Assembly: GCF_000621745.1 (NCBI RefSeq)
Contig: NZ_KK211335.1
Coordinates: 437,585 to 501,584, forward strand
Source: Clostridium beijerinckii HUN142
Lineage (GTDB): Bacteria; Bacillota; Clostridia; Clostridiales; Clostridiaceae
Direction: 5' to 3'
Length of the DNA: 64,000 nt
Shown here: positions 36,114-45,661 of the stretch, piece after piece
How positions within the stretch are numbered: position 1 is the stretch's first letter
How the letters are laid out: the number at the start of each line of letters is the position of its first letter
Position numbers and translations under genes: made by a program
Notes under the pieces: model-generated
The model's database searches: none
Told to the model about the DNA's origin: nothing
What the model saw: only the letters and a program-made list of their open reading frames with translations

Positions 36114-37455
36114 GATTAAAGAGCTAAATACATATTATAATCCTTTTTATACATATAATCTTTTTAAAGATAGTCAAGATTCTATATTTTTAGATAGCTC
36201 GAAAGAAGATAAACTGTTATCAAAGTATTCTTTTATTGGATTGAATCCATATAAAAAATTTATCTCTAGAGGCAGAAAGGTAACGATTGATAATGAAGAA
36301 TATGATGATATAGATCCATTTGAAAAATTAGACGAAATTATTGCGGGTTATAAAATTACTATTAAGAGCAACATTCCTTTTGTGAGTGGTGCTATCGGCT
36401 ATTTTTCTTATGATATAGGAAGAGTGCTAGAGAATCTGCCTAATAACTCAAATGAAGATTTTAGTATGCCGGACAGTATTTTTATTTTCTTTGATAATTT
36501 AATAATATTTGATTTACAAAATAAAAAGACTTATATAACTTCAGTTGGACAACTTGAAGAGCCTAAAAGCAGTATACAGAAGATAGAAAAGTGCTTAGAA
36601 AATTATATTGAGGGTGTTTTAGCAAATTTAAAAAAGTCAAATAATGAATTCTTTTCGAATTTTAATAAAGAAGAGTATAAAAAATCTATAGTATCGCTTA
36701 AAGAATATATTAGAAGTGGAGATGTATATATAGCTAATATGACTAGAAGAATATGGTGTAATAATAGTGAGAAGCCATATGAAATATATAGAAGATTGAG
36801 AAATACTAATAAAGCACCATTTTCAGCATATATGAATTTTAAGGATTTTCAAATAATAAGTTCTTCGCCTGAGAGATTTTTATCAATTATAGATGGAAAG
36901 GTCCAAACAAGACCAATTAAGGGAACTAGGCCCAGAGGAAAAAATCATGAGGAAGATGAGAAAAATAAAAATGAGCTAATGGATTCAGAAAAAGATAAAT
37001 CCGAGCTTTTAATGATTGTTGATTTGGAAAGAAATGATCTGAGTAAAGTTTGTAAACTTAGATCAGTAAAAGTCACAGAACTTTTTAAGTTAGAGGAGTA
37101 TGAAACTGTATTTCATCTTGTGGCAACAATAGAAGGAACATTAAGAGAGGATGTGTCTTCAGTAAAGTGCATAAGAGAGTGCTTTCCAGGAGGATCAATT
37201 ACAGGAGCGCCTAAGATACGGGCAATGGAAATAATAGAAGAGCTCGAGAAGCTGAAAAGAAATATCTATACAGGCTCTATAGGATACTTTGATTTAAGAG
37301 GAAATAGTGATTTTAATATAGTTATTAGAACTATTGTAAAAAAAGGAAATAAAGCATATTTAGGAGTTGGCGGAGGAATAACTTGGGAATCTATTGAAGA
37401 AGAAGAGTGGCTAGAGACAATAGACAAAGCTAAAGCATTGATGGAGGTATTATAG
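36100..37455 (+). CDS. pabB: Aminodeoxychorismate synthase component I
   Basis: The 451-residue chorismate-using enzyme converts chorismate plus ammonia to 4-amino-4-deoxychorismate. The diagnostic block RPIKGTRPRG carries the Lys nucleophile found in PabB where anthranilate synthase has Ala. YKKSIVSLKEYIRSGDVYIANMTRR, SSSPERFLSI, DLERNDLSKVC and CFPGGSITGAPKIRAMEIIEELE are the other conserved parts. The ATG lies inside the end of pabA, after GAGGTTTAGAG. Its stop overlaps the pabC start by one base. Full length. Confidence 0.94.
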   Translation: MIDFKIKELNTYYNPFYTYNLFKDSQDSIFLDSSKEDKLLSKYSFIGLNPYKKFISRGRKVTIDNEEYDDIDPFEKLDEIIAGYKITIKSNIPFVSGAIGYFSYDIGRVLENLPNNSNEDFSMPDSIFIFFDNLIIFDLQNKKTYITSVGQLEEPKSSIQKIEKCLENYIEGVLANLKKSNNEFFSNFNKEEYKKSIVSLKEYIRSGDVYIANMTRRIWCNNSEKPYEIYRRLRNTNKAPFSAYMNFKDFQIISSSPERFLSIIDGKVQTRPIKGTRPRGKNHEEDEKNKNELMDSEKDKSELLMIVDLERNDLSKVCKLRSVKVTELFKLEEYETVFHLVATIEGTLREDVSSVKCIRECFPGGSITGAPKIRAMEIIEELEKLKRNIYTGSIGYFDLRGNSDFNIVIRTIVKKGNKAYLGVGGGITWESIEEEEWLETIDKAKALMEVL

Positions 37456-38186
37456 TGAGAAGTGTAGTTCATGGTGGTGATAAAGTAATACTTGACGATG
37501 GAGTATTTTTTGGGAGAGGAGTATTTGAAACAATTCTTTGTAATGAGAAACCAATATACTTAGAGGAGCATTTACAGAGATTAAAAAAGGATATGTTGAA
37601 ATTAAATTTGCAGCCATTATTAGAAGAAAAATTTTTAAGAGATCATTTAAGTAAATTGAAGATAAAAGATAAAGTCTTGAAAATAATTGTTACACCTTTA
37701 AATATTATAATAACCGAAAGAGAAAATCCATATAAAGATGACGATTATAGAAAAGGAATGTCGTTAACAATTTCAAAGGTGAGACGAAACAGTACTTCAC
37801 GATTATCCTGTATCAAATCTACATGTTATATAGAAAATATAATTGAAAAAGAGAATGCTAAGAAATTAGGATATGATGATGTAATATTTTTAAATGAACA
37901 AGGGAATGTTACAGAAACAAGCTGTGCAAATATATTTATTATAAAAAATAATGAAATTTTTACTCCAAAAAGTGAAGATGGATTATTAAAAGGTATAGTA
38001 AGAGATAAAATTATGAAAGAATTTAAGGTAACTAAAAAAAGTATTACTATGGATGATCTAACACACTCAGAAGAGGTAATTATAACAAATAGTATAATGG
38101 GAGCAATGTCTGTAAAACAGATTGATAAAACTAAATATAATAGCGAAAAATTTAGACATATATTTAATGAAAATTTGAGGGATTAA
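37455..38186 (+). CDS. pabC: 4-amino-4-deoxychorismate lyase (class IV PLP enzyme)
   Basis: The 243-residue protein is a fold-type IV PLP enzyme that splits aminodeoxychorismate into p-aminobenzoate and pyruvate. FFGRGVFETILCNEKPIYLEEHLQRL is the family opening. Lys121 in CIKSTCYIENIIEKENAKK is the likely PLP lysine, and NVTETSCANIFIIKNNEIFTP is the cofactor-phosphate block. GTG is the start, overlapping the pabB TAG stop (TAGTG), with GGAGGT 6 bases upstream. The pabABC set therefore forms a tightly coupled operon for the folate precursor. A strong terminator follows. Confidence 0.92.
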   Translation: MRSVVHGGDKVILDDGVFFGRGVFETILCNEKPIYLEEHLQRLKKDMLKLNLQPLLEEKFLRDHLSKLKIKDKVLKIIVTPLNIIITERENPYKDDDYRKGMSLTISKVRRNSTSRLSCIKSTCYIENIIEKENAKKLGYDDVIFLNEQGNVTETSCANIFIIKNNEIFTPKSEDGLLKGIVRDKIMKEFKVTKKSITMDDLTHSEEVIITNSIMGAMSVKQIDKTKYNSEKFRHIFNENLRD

Positions 38187-38252
38187 AATAATACATATAA
38201 TTAAAATAAAACATAATTTTTTTTGATTTATAGAAATTTGATCTATATATTT

Positions 38253-38297
38253 ATAAAAACTTGAAAGAATACCTAAATATTTCTTTCAAGTTTTTAT
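38253..38297. terminator. Terminator after pabC
   Basis: ATAAAAACTTGAAAGAA (38253-38269) pairs exactly with TTCTTTCAAGTTTTTAT (38281-38297), a 17-bp stem with T-run. Confidence 0.9.
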
Positions 38298-38830
38298 ATT
38301 TAGCAAATTAATATAGAGCCTTATTAATTTGCTAAATTAAAATATATAAATAGGAAGGTTTTTATTAATAATGCCTACCATTATGTAAAAAATGGTAGTA
38401 AAGTTGTGAAAACTTTATTATTCAGGAAGTATTTGCTTAGATAAGTATGCTTAATTATGATAATATATATTTAGGCATAATCAAAAAATAATAATTCCAT
38501 CTGTCAAGTCTATTTCCCATTATAGAGGAAATTCGACTCGCTACGCTCACTGAGTAAGCGATTCACACTAAATCATTTTTATAGGAGATTAACTCATAAA
38601 TGAGTTAACTAAGTTCAAGAAACTAAATCATAGATTTGGACTTTCACTTATCTGTTTATCAGCAGATTGCACTAATGGGCTTGATATGAGTCCAATCTAC
38701 ACTTCTTCGCTTAATGAAAAATAATCATGGCATTTTGGATTTGTTATTTTATTTCATATGCCTTGTCAGAACTATGAAAATACATAAATAAAATATAGCA
38801 TGAATTAGTCTAATTGTTATGGAGAGTTTT
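38298..38830. other. Structured non-coding region upstream of the dynamin operon
   Basis: No gene is seen. There are successive hairpins: CTACCATT/AATGGTAG (38375-38398), TAAAGTT/AACTTTA (38399-38417), TTAACTCAT/ATGAGTTAA (38589-38608) and a larger one with outer stem GATTTGGACT (38633-38642)/AGTCCAATC (38689-38697) and inner stem ATCTG/CAGAT (38650-38667). The block CTCGCTACGCTCACTGAG near 38536 is more GC-rich than its surroundings. ACTAAATCAT occurs twice (near 38568 and 38622). A weak promoter, TTGTCA (38763-38768) with TAAATA 16 bp later, faces the operon. It may be a dispersed repeat, a leader or a small RNA. Confidence 0.45.
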
Positions 38831-41344
38831 ATGAGAAAAGATAAATACATATTAAATATAATTAATGAGATAAATGGAGTTTTAAGTAAAAATAATTATA
38901 GAGAGAACAGATATAATAGAGATATAGCATGGTTTGAAGAACGAAAAAGCATTTATGATGATAACATAATAAGGATTGCTATTATGGGAATAACTAGTAG
39001 TGGAAAATCTACTTTAGTAAATGCTCTTCTTGGTGAAAAGATTTTACCTATGGCTATAAGGCCTAGTTCAAGTATTATAATTACAGCATCAAAAGGATTA
39101 AAGAGACAAGCTATTATTTATTTTAAAGATAGTAAACCTAAAATATTAGAGACAGAAAATTTAAATGAGGATGCTATAGCAGAATATGCAGATGAGAGCA
39201 AAAACCCTGGAAACAAGCTTAATGTCACTCAGATTGATATAAAAACACCCTATTTCATGTTAGATGAAAATATACATATAATTGATAGCCCTGGATTAGA
39301 TGCATGGAACTTAGAGAATCATGAAAAATTGACATTAGAGATTTTACTTCCGACAATTGATATCTGCATATTTGTAACTACAGTTAAGGCTAATAGTGAT
39401 GCAACAAATGCTGAAAAAATTAAAATCGTAAGTGAAAAAGAAAAGCAGATAATTCTAGTACAAAATATGATAGATTCAATTGAAGAGAAGATTGGTAAGA
39501 ATGGAATAGTTGAAGAAGATAAAATTACTATATTAAAAAAGCATAAAAAGAGGGCAGAGAAGATTTTAAGAGAAATTACAGATGACAAAAAAATATCGGA
39601 AGTTATTCAAATATCAGCGCTTAATGCACTGAAGGGTATTGTAAATAAGGATGATGAAAGATATGCTAATTCTAATTTTGATATGTTTATTAAGACCATA
39701 GAAAACTGTGCGGAAAATACTATTCCAAAGCTTAATGGACAAAGAGCTGAAAGCCTAATAGAAAAAATTGATAATATAATTTCAACTGATGAAAAAATCA
39801 TAAATGGGAATAACTTGGGTGAAATAGAAGCACTAATAAATGTAAATAATAAAGAAATTGATAATCTTGCGAATAAATTTGAGTGTGCCCAGAATGAAAT
39901 AGCTGAAAAAATAAAAGAAATTGAAAATGTTATTACAAGGATTATGAATGAAATATCATCTGTGTCATCTGAAAATATTGAAGATTATTTAGATATAGTA
40001 GATAGAATTAACAATAAAAATTTATATATTGAAAGCGATATTTTAAGCACTGTTAAGAGGTGTGAAAAAGCTAAAAGGAGAATATATGATAGCCTTAATT
40101 TAGATATAAGGTCATCTTATGTTTTGCCGAGTATCGAAAGTAGAAATATCGAGATTAAGCATAAATATGAAGAAAGAACTATGTTATTTAAAAAAGAAGG
40201 AGTCCTAAATAAGGGAAAAAGATTATTATCTAATATATTTGATAAGGAGTGGGGATATAAGGAAGTAGGATATGATGAAAGAATAATAGATAAAGATGAG
40301 ACTATTAAAATGGCTCAAAAAATATGTAGTGAAAATAAGGGTAGATATATAAGTATATTAAAGGAATGGAGTAATCAATATACAAAAGTTATAGATACTT
40401 TTTATGAGGAAGTAGCAAGAAGAACAGATGAATTTGAAGAAAAAAAAGAACAAAATATAGAGCTTTATGATATAGGAGAAGTAAATAAGGAGCTAATAGC
40501 TATTAAAGGCAAGCTCTCCAATTTAAGAGTTGATGTAAAAAGTGAGGTAGCAGTAACAAATGATAATTATGAAAAAAATATTTCATATAATATTTCAAAT
40601 ATGCATTATAATTTTTACATGTTAAGTAATAAAGTTTTAGAAAAGAATTATCTATTAGTTGGAAAGTATATAAATAAAAAGTGTGAGGAAAAGTTTGAAA
40701 ATAGAGGACTAAAGCTTTTCTGGACATGGGATATAGATTCTTGCAGAGATTTCATTTCTAGAATTTATGGAATTGATTTAGGTTCGGAAGAGTGTGAAGT
40801 AATAAAGAGGGAAGGTCTATATAGATTTGGAGATATAGCTATTATTTATGAATCTGGAAAAGGCACTCTTAAGTTTTATGAAAAACTTAGGAATATAAAA
40901 GATATGACGTATAGTATGTTTATTATTTTTAATGGGATACAAATTGGAAATTCTAAAAAGCAGATTTTAGAAAGTAGAAATTTAAACTATTTCTTTAAGG
41001 ATAATAGCAATTTATCAGTTAATTTAGTAATAGATTCATGCAGAGAATTTATAAATGCAAATAATATAGAGGAGCTACTGATAGAAGTTAAAAGTCTAAA
41101 AGATAAGGTGATTAGCAGGTTTAACAGTATAAGACCTGAGTATATATTGATTAATTCTAAAAATCCAATATATAATATGGCGCTAATAGAATTACAAGAG
41201 ATTCATGAATTTTTGATAAGTGATTATAAAGTTATAAAAGAAAAACTGATTGAAAATCCTTTATCAAGAGGAGCGGAAGAACAAGAAACTATTGAAAAGA
41301 TTTTAAGCTATTTTTTGAATACCTCTAAAGAGGAAGGAGTATGA
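38831..41344 (+). CDS. Dynamin-family GTPase A (837 residues)
   Basis: First gene of the dynamin operon. GTPase motifs: P-loop GITSSGKST (53-61), RPSSS switch I near 77-81, DSPG (152-155), and a poor G4 (VQNMID). A long helical region follows (residues ~330-620) with charged heptads, then a C-terminal ~200-residue part with beta-like stretches (RFGDIAIIYESGKGTLKFYEKL, YSMFIIFNGIQIG) that I cannot assign. No clear membrane-spanning segment. GGAGAG supports ATG 38831 rather than ATG 38819. The protein ends 7 bp before the coiled-coil gene. By family it should bind GTP and assemble on membranes; the specific function is unknown. It differs strongly from the other two GTPases of the operon. Confidence 0.83.
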   Translation: MRKDKYILNIINEINGVLSKNNYRENRYNRDIAWFEERKSIYDDNIIRIAIMGITSSGKSTLVNALLGEKILPMAIRPSSSIIITASKGLKRQAIIYFKDSKPKILETENLNEDAIAEYADESKNPGNKLNVTQIDIKTPYFMLDENIHIIDSPGLDAWNLENHEKLTLEILLPTIDICIFVTTVKANSDATNAEKIKIVSEKEKQIILVQNMIDSIEEKIGKNGIVEEDKITILKKHKKRAEKILREITDDKKISEVIQISALNALKGIVNKDDERYANSNFDMFIKTIENCAENTIPKLNGQRAESLIEKIDNIISTDEKIINGNNLGEIEALINVNNKEIDNLANKFECAQNEIAEKIKEIENVITRIMNEISSVSSENIEDYLDIVDRINNKNLYIESDILSTVKRCEKAKRRIYDSLNLDIRSSYVLPSIESRNIEIKHKYEERTMLFKKEGVLNKGKRLLSNIFDKEWGYKEVGYDERIIDKDETIKMAQKICSENKGRYISILKEWSNQYTKVIDTFYEEVARRTDEFEEKKEQNIELYDIGEVNKELIAIKGKLSNLRVDVKSEVAVTNDNYEKNISYNISNMHYNFYMLSNKVLEKNYLLVGKYINKKCEEKFENRGLKLFWTWDIDSCRDFISRIYGIDLGSEECEVIKREGLYRFGDIAIIYESGKGTLKFYEKLRNIKDMTYSMFIIFNGIQIGNSKKQILESRNLNYFFKDNSNLSVNLVIDSCREFINANNIEELLIEVKSLKDKVISRFNSIRPEYILINSKNPIYNMALIELQEIHEFLISDYKVIKEKLIENPLSRGAEEQETIEKILSYFLNTSKEEGV

Positions 41345-41351
41345 ATACATA

Positions 41352-42041
41352 ATGGAAGAAAGATCAATTTTGATTCAAAGTGATGAAGTTACAAAAAATA
41401 TAATGAGTGAAATACAAGATGATATGTTAAGTTTACTTTCAAGAGCATCTAGAAATATGACAGAGGAATTAACGGAGAAATTAAAGCCAGTAGAGAGAAA
41501 AATAAATGATTTAAGAGAAAACTTTCAAGAGTTTCAGGAAGAAGAATTTGAAGAAAAACTTGAAGATTTAAATAAGAGCATATTGAAAATAAGAGAAGCG
41601 ACAGAAAAGAGATTGGAAATAGTAATACAAAAGAGTATAGAAGAGCAAAGCAAGGTGCTGTTTAAATCAATAGAAGAAAGATTGGCAATCTTGGGATTAA
41701 AAGTAGTAAAAGATGCAGCAAATAATAAAGAAGCGATTTTAAATAAATTAGATAATATTAATTTGAATAAAATAGAAGAAAAATTAGAAGTGGTTGAAAA
41801 ATCTATTGAAAATAAAGTTGAATCTCTAGAAAAATCGGTGGAGTATAACTTAATTAATAATAAAAATTCAATTTTAGGAAAAATTAAGGATATTGACAGT
41901 AAAATTGAAGATAAAGATAGTATAATAGAATTAATAAATAAATTAGAAAATGAGCTTAATAGCAAGATTGATTGCATACAGGAAGAGGTAGAGTGGGGGA
42001 ATAAATCATTCTTTTCTAAGATTTTCAGAAGAAGGAGATAA
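41352..42041 (+). CDS. Coiled-coil protein with basic C-terminal tail, dynamin operon
   Basis: The 229-residue protein is almost entirely helical and charged: IMSEIQDDMLSLLSRASRNM, then long Glu/Lys-rich heptads up to about residue 205. It ends with WGNKSFFSKIFRRRR, an aromatic and arginine-rich tail that looks suited to binding acidic membranes or a partner protein. No enzyme motif, signal peptide or membrane span is present. It sits between two dynamin-family GTPase genes with gaps of only 7 and 6 bp, so it is very likely co-translated and may act as adaptor or nucleator for the GTPases. I do not recognise a named family. Confidence 0.72.
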   Translation: MEERSILIQSDEVTKNIMSEIQDDMLSLLSRASRNMTEELTEKLKPVERKINDLRENFQEFQEEEFEEKLEDLNKSILKIREATEKRLEIVIQKSIEEQSKVLFKSIEERLAILGLKVVKDAANNKEAILNKLDNINLNKIEEKLEVVEKSIENKVESLEKSVEYNLINNKNSILGKIKDIDSKIEDKDSIIELINKLENELNSKIDCIQEEVEWGNKSFFSKIFRRRR

Positions 42042-42047
42042 TAAATA

Positions 42048-43820
42048 ATGACATATATAAATTTAATAGAAGATGAAAGGTTTTATAGTTTATTAGAAAA
42101 GTATATTAATAATGGCAAACAAGGTATAGATTATAATAAATATTTTAAACATTTTATTGAGAATTTAAATAAGAAAGAAATAATAGTTCCAGTTTTGGGA
42201 ATTCAAGGTGCAGGAAAAAGTAGTTTTTTAAATGCCATATTGATGGAGGAAAATATATTACCTACAGATGTTGATGAAACAACTTGTGTACCGGTTGAGG
42301 TCAGATATGGAGAGAATATTGATGAAGCTGTAGTATATTATCTTAATGGAAGAAAAGAAGATATACATATAAATGAATTGGAGAAATATGTACATAACGA
42401 TTATAATGAAGCTAATAATCTTAAAGTATCTAAAATAGTATTATATAATAAAAACGATATTTTAAAAGATAATATAGTACTTGTTGATTTACCAGGAGTG
42501 GGAAGCTTAACGCCACAAAATCAGAAAACTACTTTAGAGTATGTAGACAAGCTAACAGCGGGAATATTTTTGATTAGGACAAATCCTCCTATCACAAGAT
42601 CAGAGAAAAATTTTATAAATGCTTTATGGCCTAAATTAGCTAATACTATTTTTGTTCAAAATAAATGGAATGATGAAAGCATTGAAGATGCAAATGAGGC
42701 AAGAGAACATAACTCAGGTGTATTAAGTAGTATAAGTTACGCTCATAATGAAGAGAGAGAGATAAAAGTTGATATAGTAAATGTTTATGAAGCTGTTAAA
42801 GGAAAATTCACTGGAGATGAAGCTGCTTATAATGATTCAGGAATAGTTAATGTAATAGAGAAAATTAAAAATATATCGAAAGAATATAATAAAGATTTAA
42901 TAAATGTTTTAAATCAAAGAATTAACGAAGCTTTAAGGAACATTAATGATAGGATAACTACTTATAAGACTTTAGCATTAAATGAAGACAAGCAAAATAC
43001 GCTAGAAAAAGAAGAAAGAATCAAAGAGATAAAAACAATATTATCAGAGAATAAAAGAAATTTAAGAAACTTTCGAACTTATGCAGAAGATGAAATGAAT
43101 AATATCATAGATAATTCATCTAAAATAATAAAAGAAAACATTGAAAATTTAAGAGTAGAGTTAAGAAGAATTATAAATAAAGGAATAGTTGATGGCAATA
43201 GGCTTAGCTTAATATATAAAGAAACATCTGATAAAGCGATAAATAATATAATGGATGAGATTTTGAACAGTATTGGTGAATTTATAAAAAATATAAATAG
43301 TAAATTTGAAAATATAAAGATAAAAGGTTTTAATGGAACTTATGAGAATATATCTTTTTTTAATAAAAAGAGTTCAATAAAATATGAAAAGTCAATCCCA
43401 GCATTACTTGGGGTATCAACCGGAGTAATTGGAACAGTTGGAGCAGTAGGAATGCTTGGAGGTCCTGTAGGAATTCTGGTTGGAATGGGGATAAGTTTAG
43501 CCTTTTCTTTGATTGGAGATCATATGCGAAAAAAAATAGTTGAAAGCAGAGCTCACTATACTTTAAAAGATTTGGAGCCAATGATAGAGGATTTAGAAAT
43601 ATATTTAAAAGAAGAAATAACTGGAGATCTAATGGCAAAACAAAAAGAAATAGATGAATCAATAAAGGCAATGAAAGCAAATCTAGAAAATGTATTTAAG
43701 CAGGATATGGAGAATTTGGAAGATCAGTATGAAACTACTTATAACGAAGAAAATATTTTAGAGTTCGAAAAAGATTTAAAAACATTGAAGGAATTAATTG
43801 AGGAGTATAAGGAGAAATAA
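42048..43820 (+). CDS. Dynamin-family GTPase B with hydrophobic membrane hairpin (590 residues)
   Basis: The clearest dynamin-like protein here. GTPase motifs: P-loop GIQGAGKSS (51-59), switch I Thr pair in DETTCVPVEV (77-86), DLPG (147-150) and G4 NKWND. A helical middle follows. Residues ~450-493 (IPALLGVSTGVIGTVGAVGM then LGGPVGILVGMGISLAFSLI) form a hydrophobic hairpin like the paddle or membrane insertion of bacterial dynamins, followed by DHMRKK and a C-terminal helical stalk. It is thus the probable membrane anchor of the system. Start ATG 42048 follows GAAGGAG. It lies 5 bp before the third GTPase gene. Confidence 0.86.
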   Translation: MTYINLIEDERFYSLLEKYINNGKQGIDYNKYFKHFIENLNKKEIIVPVLGIQGAGKSSFLNAILMEENILPTDVDETTCVPVEVRYGENIDEAVVYYLNGRKEDIHINELEKYVHNDYNEANNLKVSKIVLYNKNDILKDNIVLVDLPGVGSLTPQNQKTTLEYVDKLTAGIFLIRTNPPITRSEKNFINALWPKLANTIFVQNKWNDESIEDANEAREHNSGVLSSISYAHNEEREIKVDIVNVYEAVKGKFTGDEAAYNDSGIVNVIEKIKNISKEYNKDLINVLNQRINEALRNINDRITTYKTLALNEDKQNTLEKEERIKEIKTILSENKRNLRNFRTYAEDEMNNIIDNSSKIIKENIENLRVELRRIINKGIVDGNRLSLIYKETSDKAINNIMDEILNSIGEFIKNINSKFENIKIKGFNGTYENISFFNKKSSIKYEKSIPALLGVSTGVIGTVGAVGMLGGPVGILVGMGISLAFSLIGDHMRKKIVESRAHYTLKDLEPMIEDLEIYLKEEITGDLMAKQKEIDESIKAMKANLENVFKQDMENLEDQYETTYNEENILEFEKDLKTLKELIEEYKEK

Positions 43821-43825
43821 ATATT

Positions 43826-45631
43826 ATGAATATTTTTAAAAGCTGCGTTGATAGACAAAGCAGGATTGATAAGGTCGTTAATATTCTTGATAATGATGAA
43901 ATTACAGCAAAGAACTTATTAATAAAAGATAGAATAATTAATCCAGCTCACTATATTGTTATGTTAGGAGAAACTAGCTCAGGAAAAAGTGCCTTAATAA
44001 ATAGTATTTTTCAAAGGAAAATACTAGTGGAGAGTGTTAAACCAACAACTGGAGTTGTCACAGAGGTTATAATAGATGAGAATTCTGAAGAGACGTTATT
44101 TGCTATAAATAACGATTTAAGCATAGATGTTTTGGATGTAGATAAATTCTCCAATCTTACAGTAAAACCATGTAGTAGTCTAAATAGATTGAGGTATATT
44201 GGACCATGCAAAGATCCGAGATACTCTGGAATGAGAATTTTTGATACTCCTGGATATGGATCGCTTGTTGAAAGACATGAAGAAGTTTTAAAGAATTTTA
44301 TACCAGAAAGTGATTTTATAATATACGTTGTGTCTTATAAGAGTGGAATTGGAGAAGATGATTTTCAGTTTTTAAAGTATGTTGGGGAAATTATCAATGA
44401 TAATGTAGAAGTTGTACTTGCAGTAAATATGTGCCCACAAAATATAGATGTTAATAATAAGAGAATTCATGAAATTAAAAAAAGTGTTTGTGAGTGTATT
44501 CATAAAGATATAGAAGCATTTCTTATTGAAAGTAGTATTGAAAAGAATCCTGATACAGATAAGCTTTGGAATTATATTTACAAAAAAGTTAATGATCCAG
44601 ATAAAGAAGAAGAACTTTCAGAAACTTTGAAGAATTATCAGGATTACTTATTACGTGAATGTGATATAAAAATTAGTTCTAGAATTGCAGAAATAGAATG
44701 TGAAAAAGAAGAAGTAGTGGAAAAAGCTAATGTAATTAAGGAATTTTTAGATAAAAAAGAGGCGATACTAGATATCATAGAAAATGGATTTGTAAAAATA
44801 AAATTAAAAGCAGTAAGGCTTATAGGAAAATCCGATATAAAAATCAAGGAAAATATTACGAATTATGTATATGATGAAAGTAAATGGTCAATGAAAGAAG
44901 AAACCTTCACCTTAATGCAGCATTACTATGTTCCAAAGCTAACAAATGAGGAAACTGAAAATTTAAATGCTTATATTGAAGATGAAGTTATTAATTTAGG
45001 TAGAGAAGTTGAGAATATTCTAAATGCAGAGATCATTAAGCTGAGAGAGAATGTTAAAAGAAGCACACCTTCATATAACAAGGTTGTAGAAGATATTATA
45101 GAAAAACACAGAGGGGATTCTATTGAAAGAGCCACAGGAGAAATGTTTAGAACGGCATATAAAGGTAAATTCAATAATTCAGAAAATAATTATGCTGTTA
45201 GTAAAAACTTAAAGAAGCTTGCTAGCACATTTGAAAGATCATCTATTGGAGAAACTAATAATAACTTGAATCATTTATTAAAAACAATAAAAGCTACATC
45301 ATTAAAAGGAATTACCGAATCTTTAAATGTTTTTACAGATTCTATATTCTTTTTATACGACTCCCTAACTTGGCAGAAAAATACAATTGAAATATCTATA
45401 AATGCGATAGATAATTGGGCAAATAATATTGAAGGGACTCTAAGAAAATACTTAGATGAACTGAAAGAAATAAGTAAAGAAGAAGTATTAGTTTTATTTG
45501 ATGAATTAAGTGAGGAATTTACTAATACAAAAGATGAATTGAAAAATATAAGTTCTGAAGAATTAGTTAGATTAAAGAAGGAAATAGAATTTCTATTATA
45601 TAAATGCATGCTTATAAATCTGACCAAATAA
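43826..45631 (+). CDS. Dynamin-family GTPase C (601 residues)
   Basis: Third GTPase of the operon. Motifs: P-loop GETSSGKSA (48-56), KPTTG switch I (72-76), DTPG (140-143) and a degenerate G4 (AVNMCPQN). The GTPase domain ends near residue 270, and the rest is helical with charged heptads and no hydrophobic hairpin. It therefore likely works as soluble partner of the membrane-anchored GTPase B, as proposed for other paired bacterial dynamins; this is inference. AAGGAGAAA precedes the ATG. The gap to the upstream gene is 5 bp and to the downstream gene 15-30 bp. Confidence 0.85.
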   Translation: MNIFKSCVDRQSRIDKVVNILDNDEITAKNLLIKDRIINPAHYIVMLGETSSGKSALINSIFQRKILVESVKPTTGVVTEVIIDENSEETLFAINNDLSIDVLDVDKFSNLTVKPCSSLNRLRYIGPCKDPRYSGMRIFDTPGYGSLVERHEEVLKNFIPESDFIIYVVSYKSGIGEDDFQFLKYVGEIINDNVEVVLAVNMCPQNIDVNNKRIHEIKKSVCECIHKDIEAFLIESSIEKNPDTDKLWNYIYKKVNDPDKEEELSETLKNYQDYLLRECDIKISSRIAEIECEKEEVVEKANVIKEFLDKKEAILDIIENGFVKIKLKAVRLIGKSDIKIKENITNYVYDESKWSMKEETFTLMQHYYVPKLTNEETENLNAYIEDEVINLGREVENILNAEIIKLRENVKRSTPSYNKVVEDIIEKHRGDSIERATGEMFRTAYKGKFNNSENNYAVSKNLKKLASTFERSSIGETNNNLNHLLKTIKATSLKGITESLNVFTDSIFFLYDSLTWQKNTIEISINAIDNWANNIEGTLRKYLDELKEISKEEVLVLFDELSEEFTNTKDELKNISSEELVRLKKEIEFLLYKCMLINLTK

Positions 45632-45661
45632 AGGTATCTTAAAAAAATGGAGTGTTTAGAG

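Noticed and set aside
41534..41977. Minus-strand 147-codon frame inside the coiled-coil gene
   Set aside because: Mirror of a low-complexity Glu/Lys/Ile region; Ser/Leu-rich with no ribosome site.
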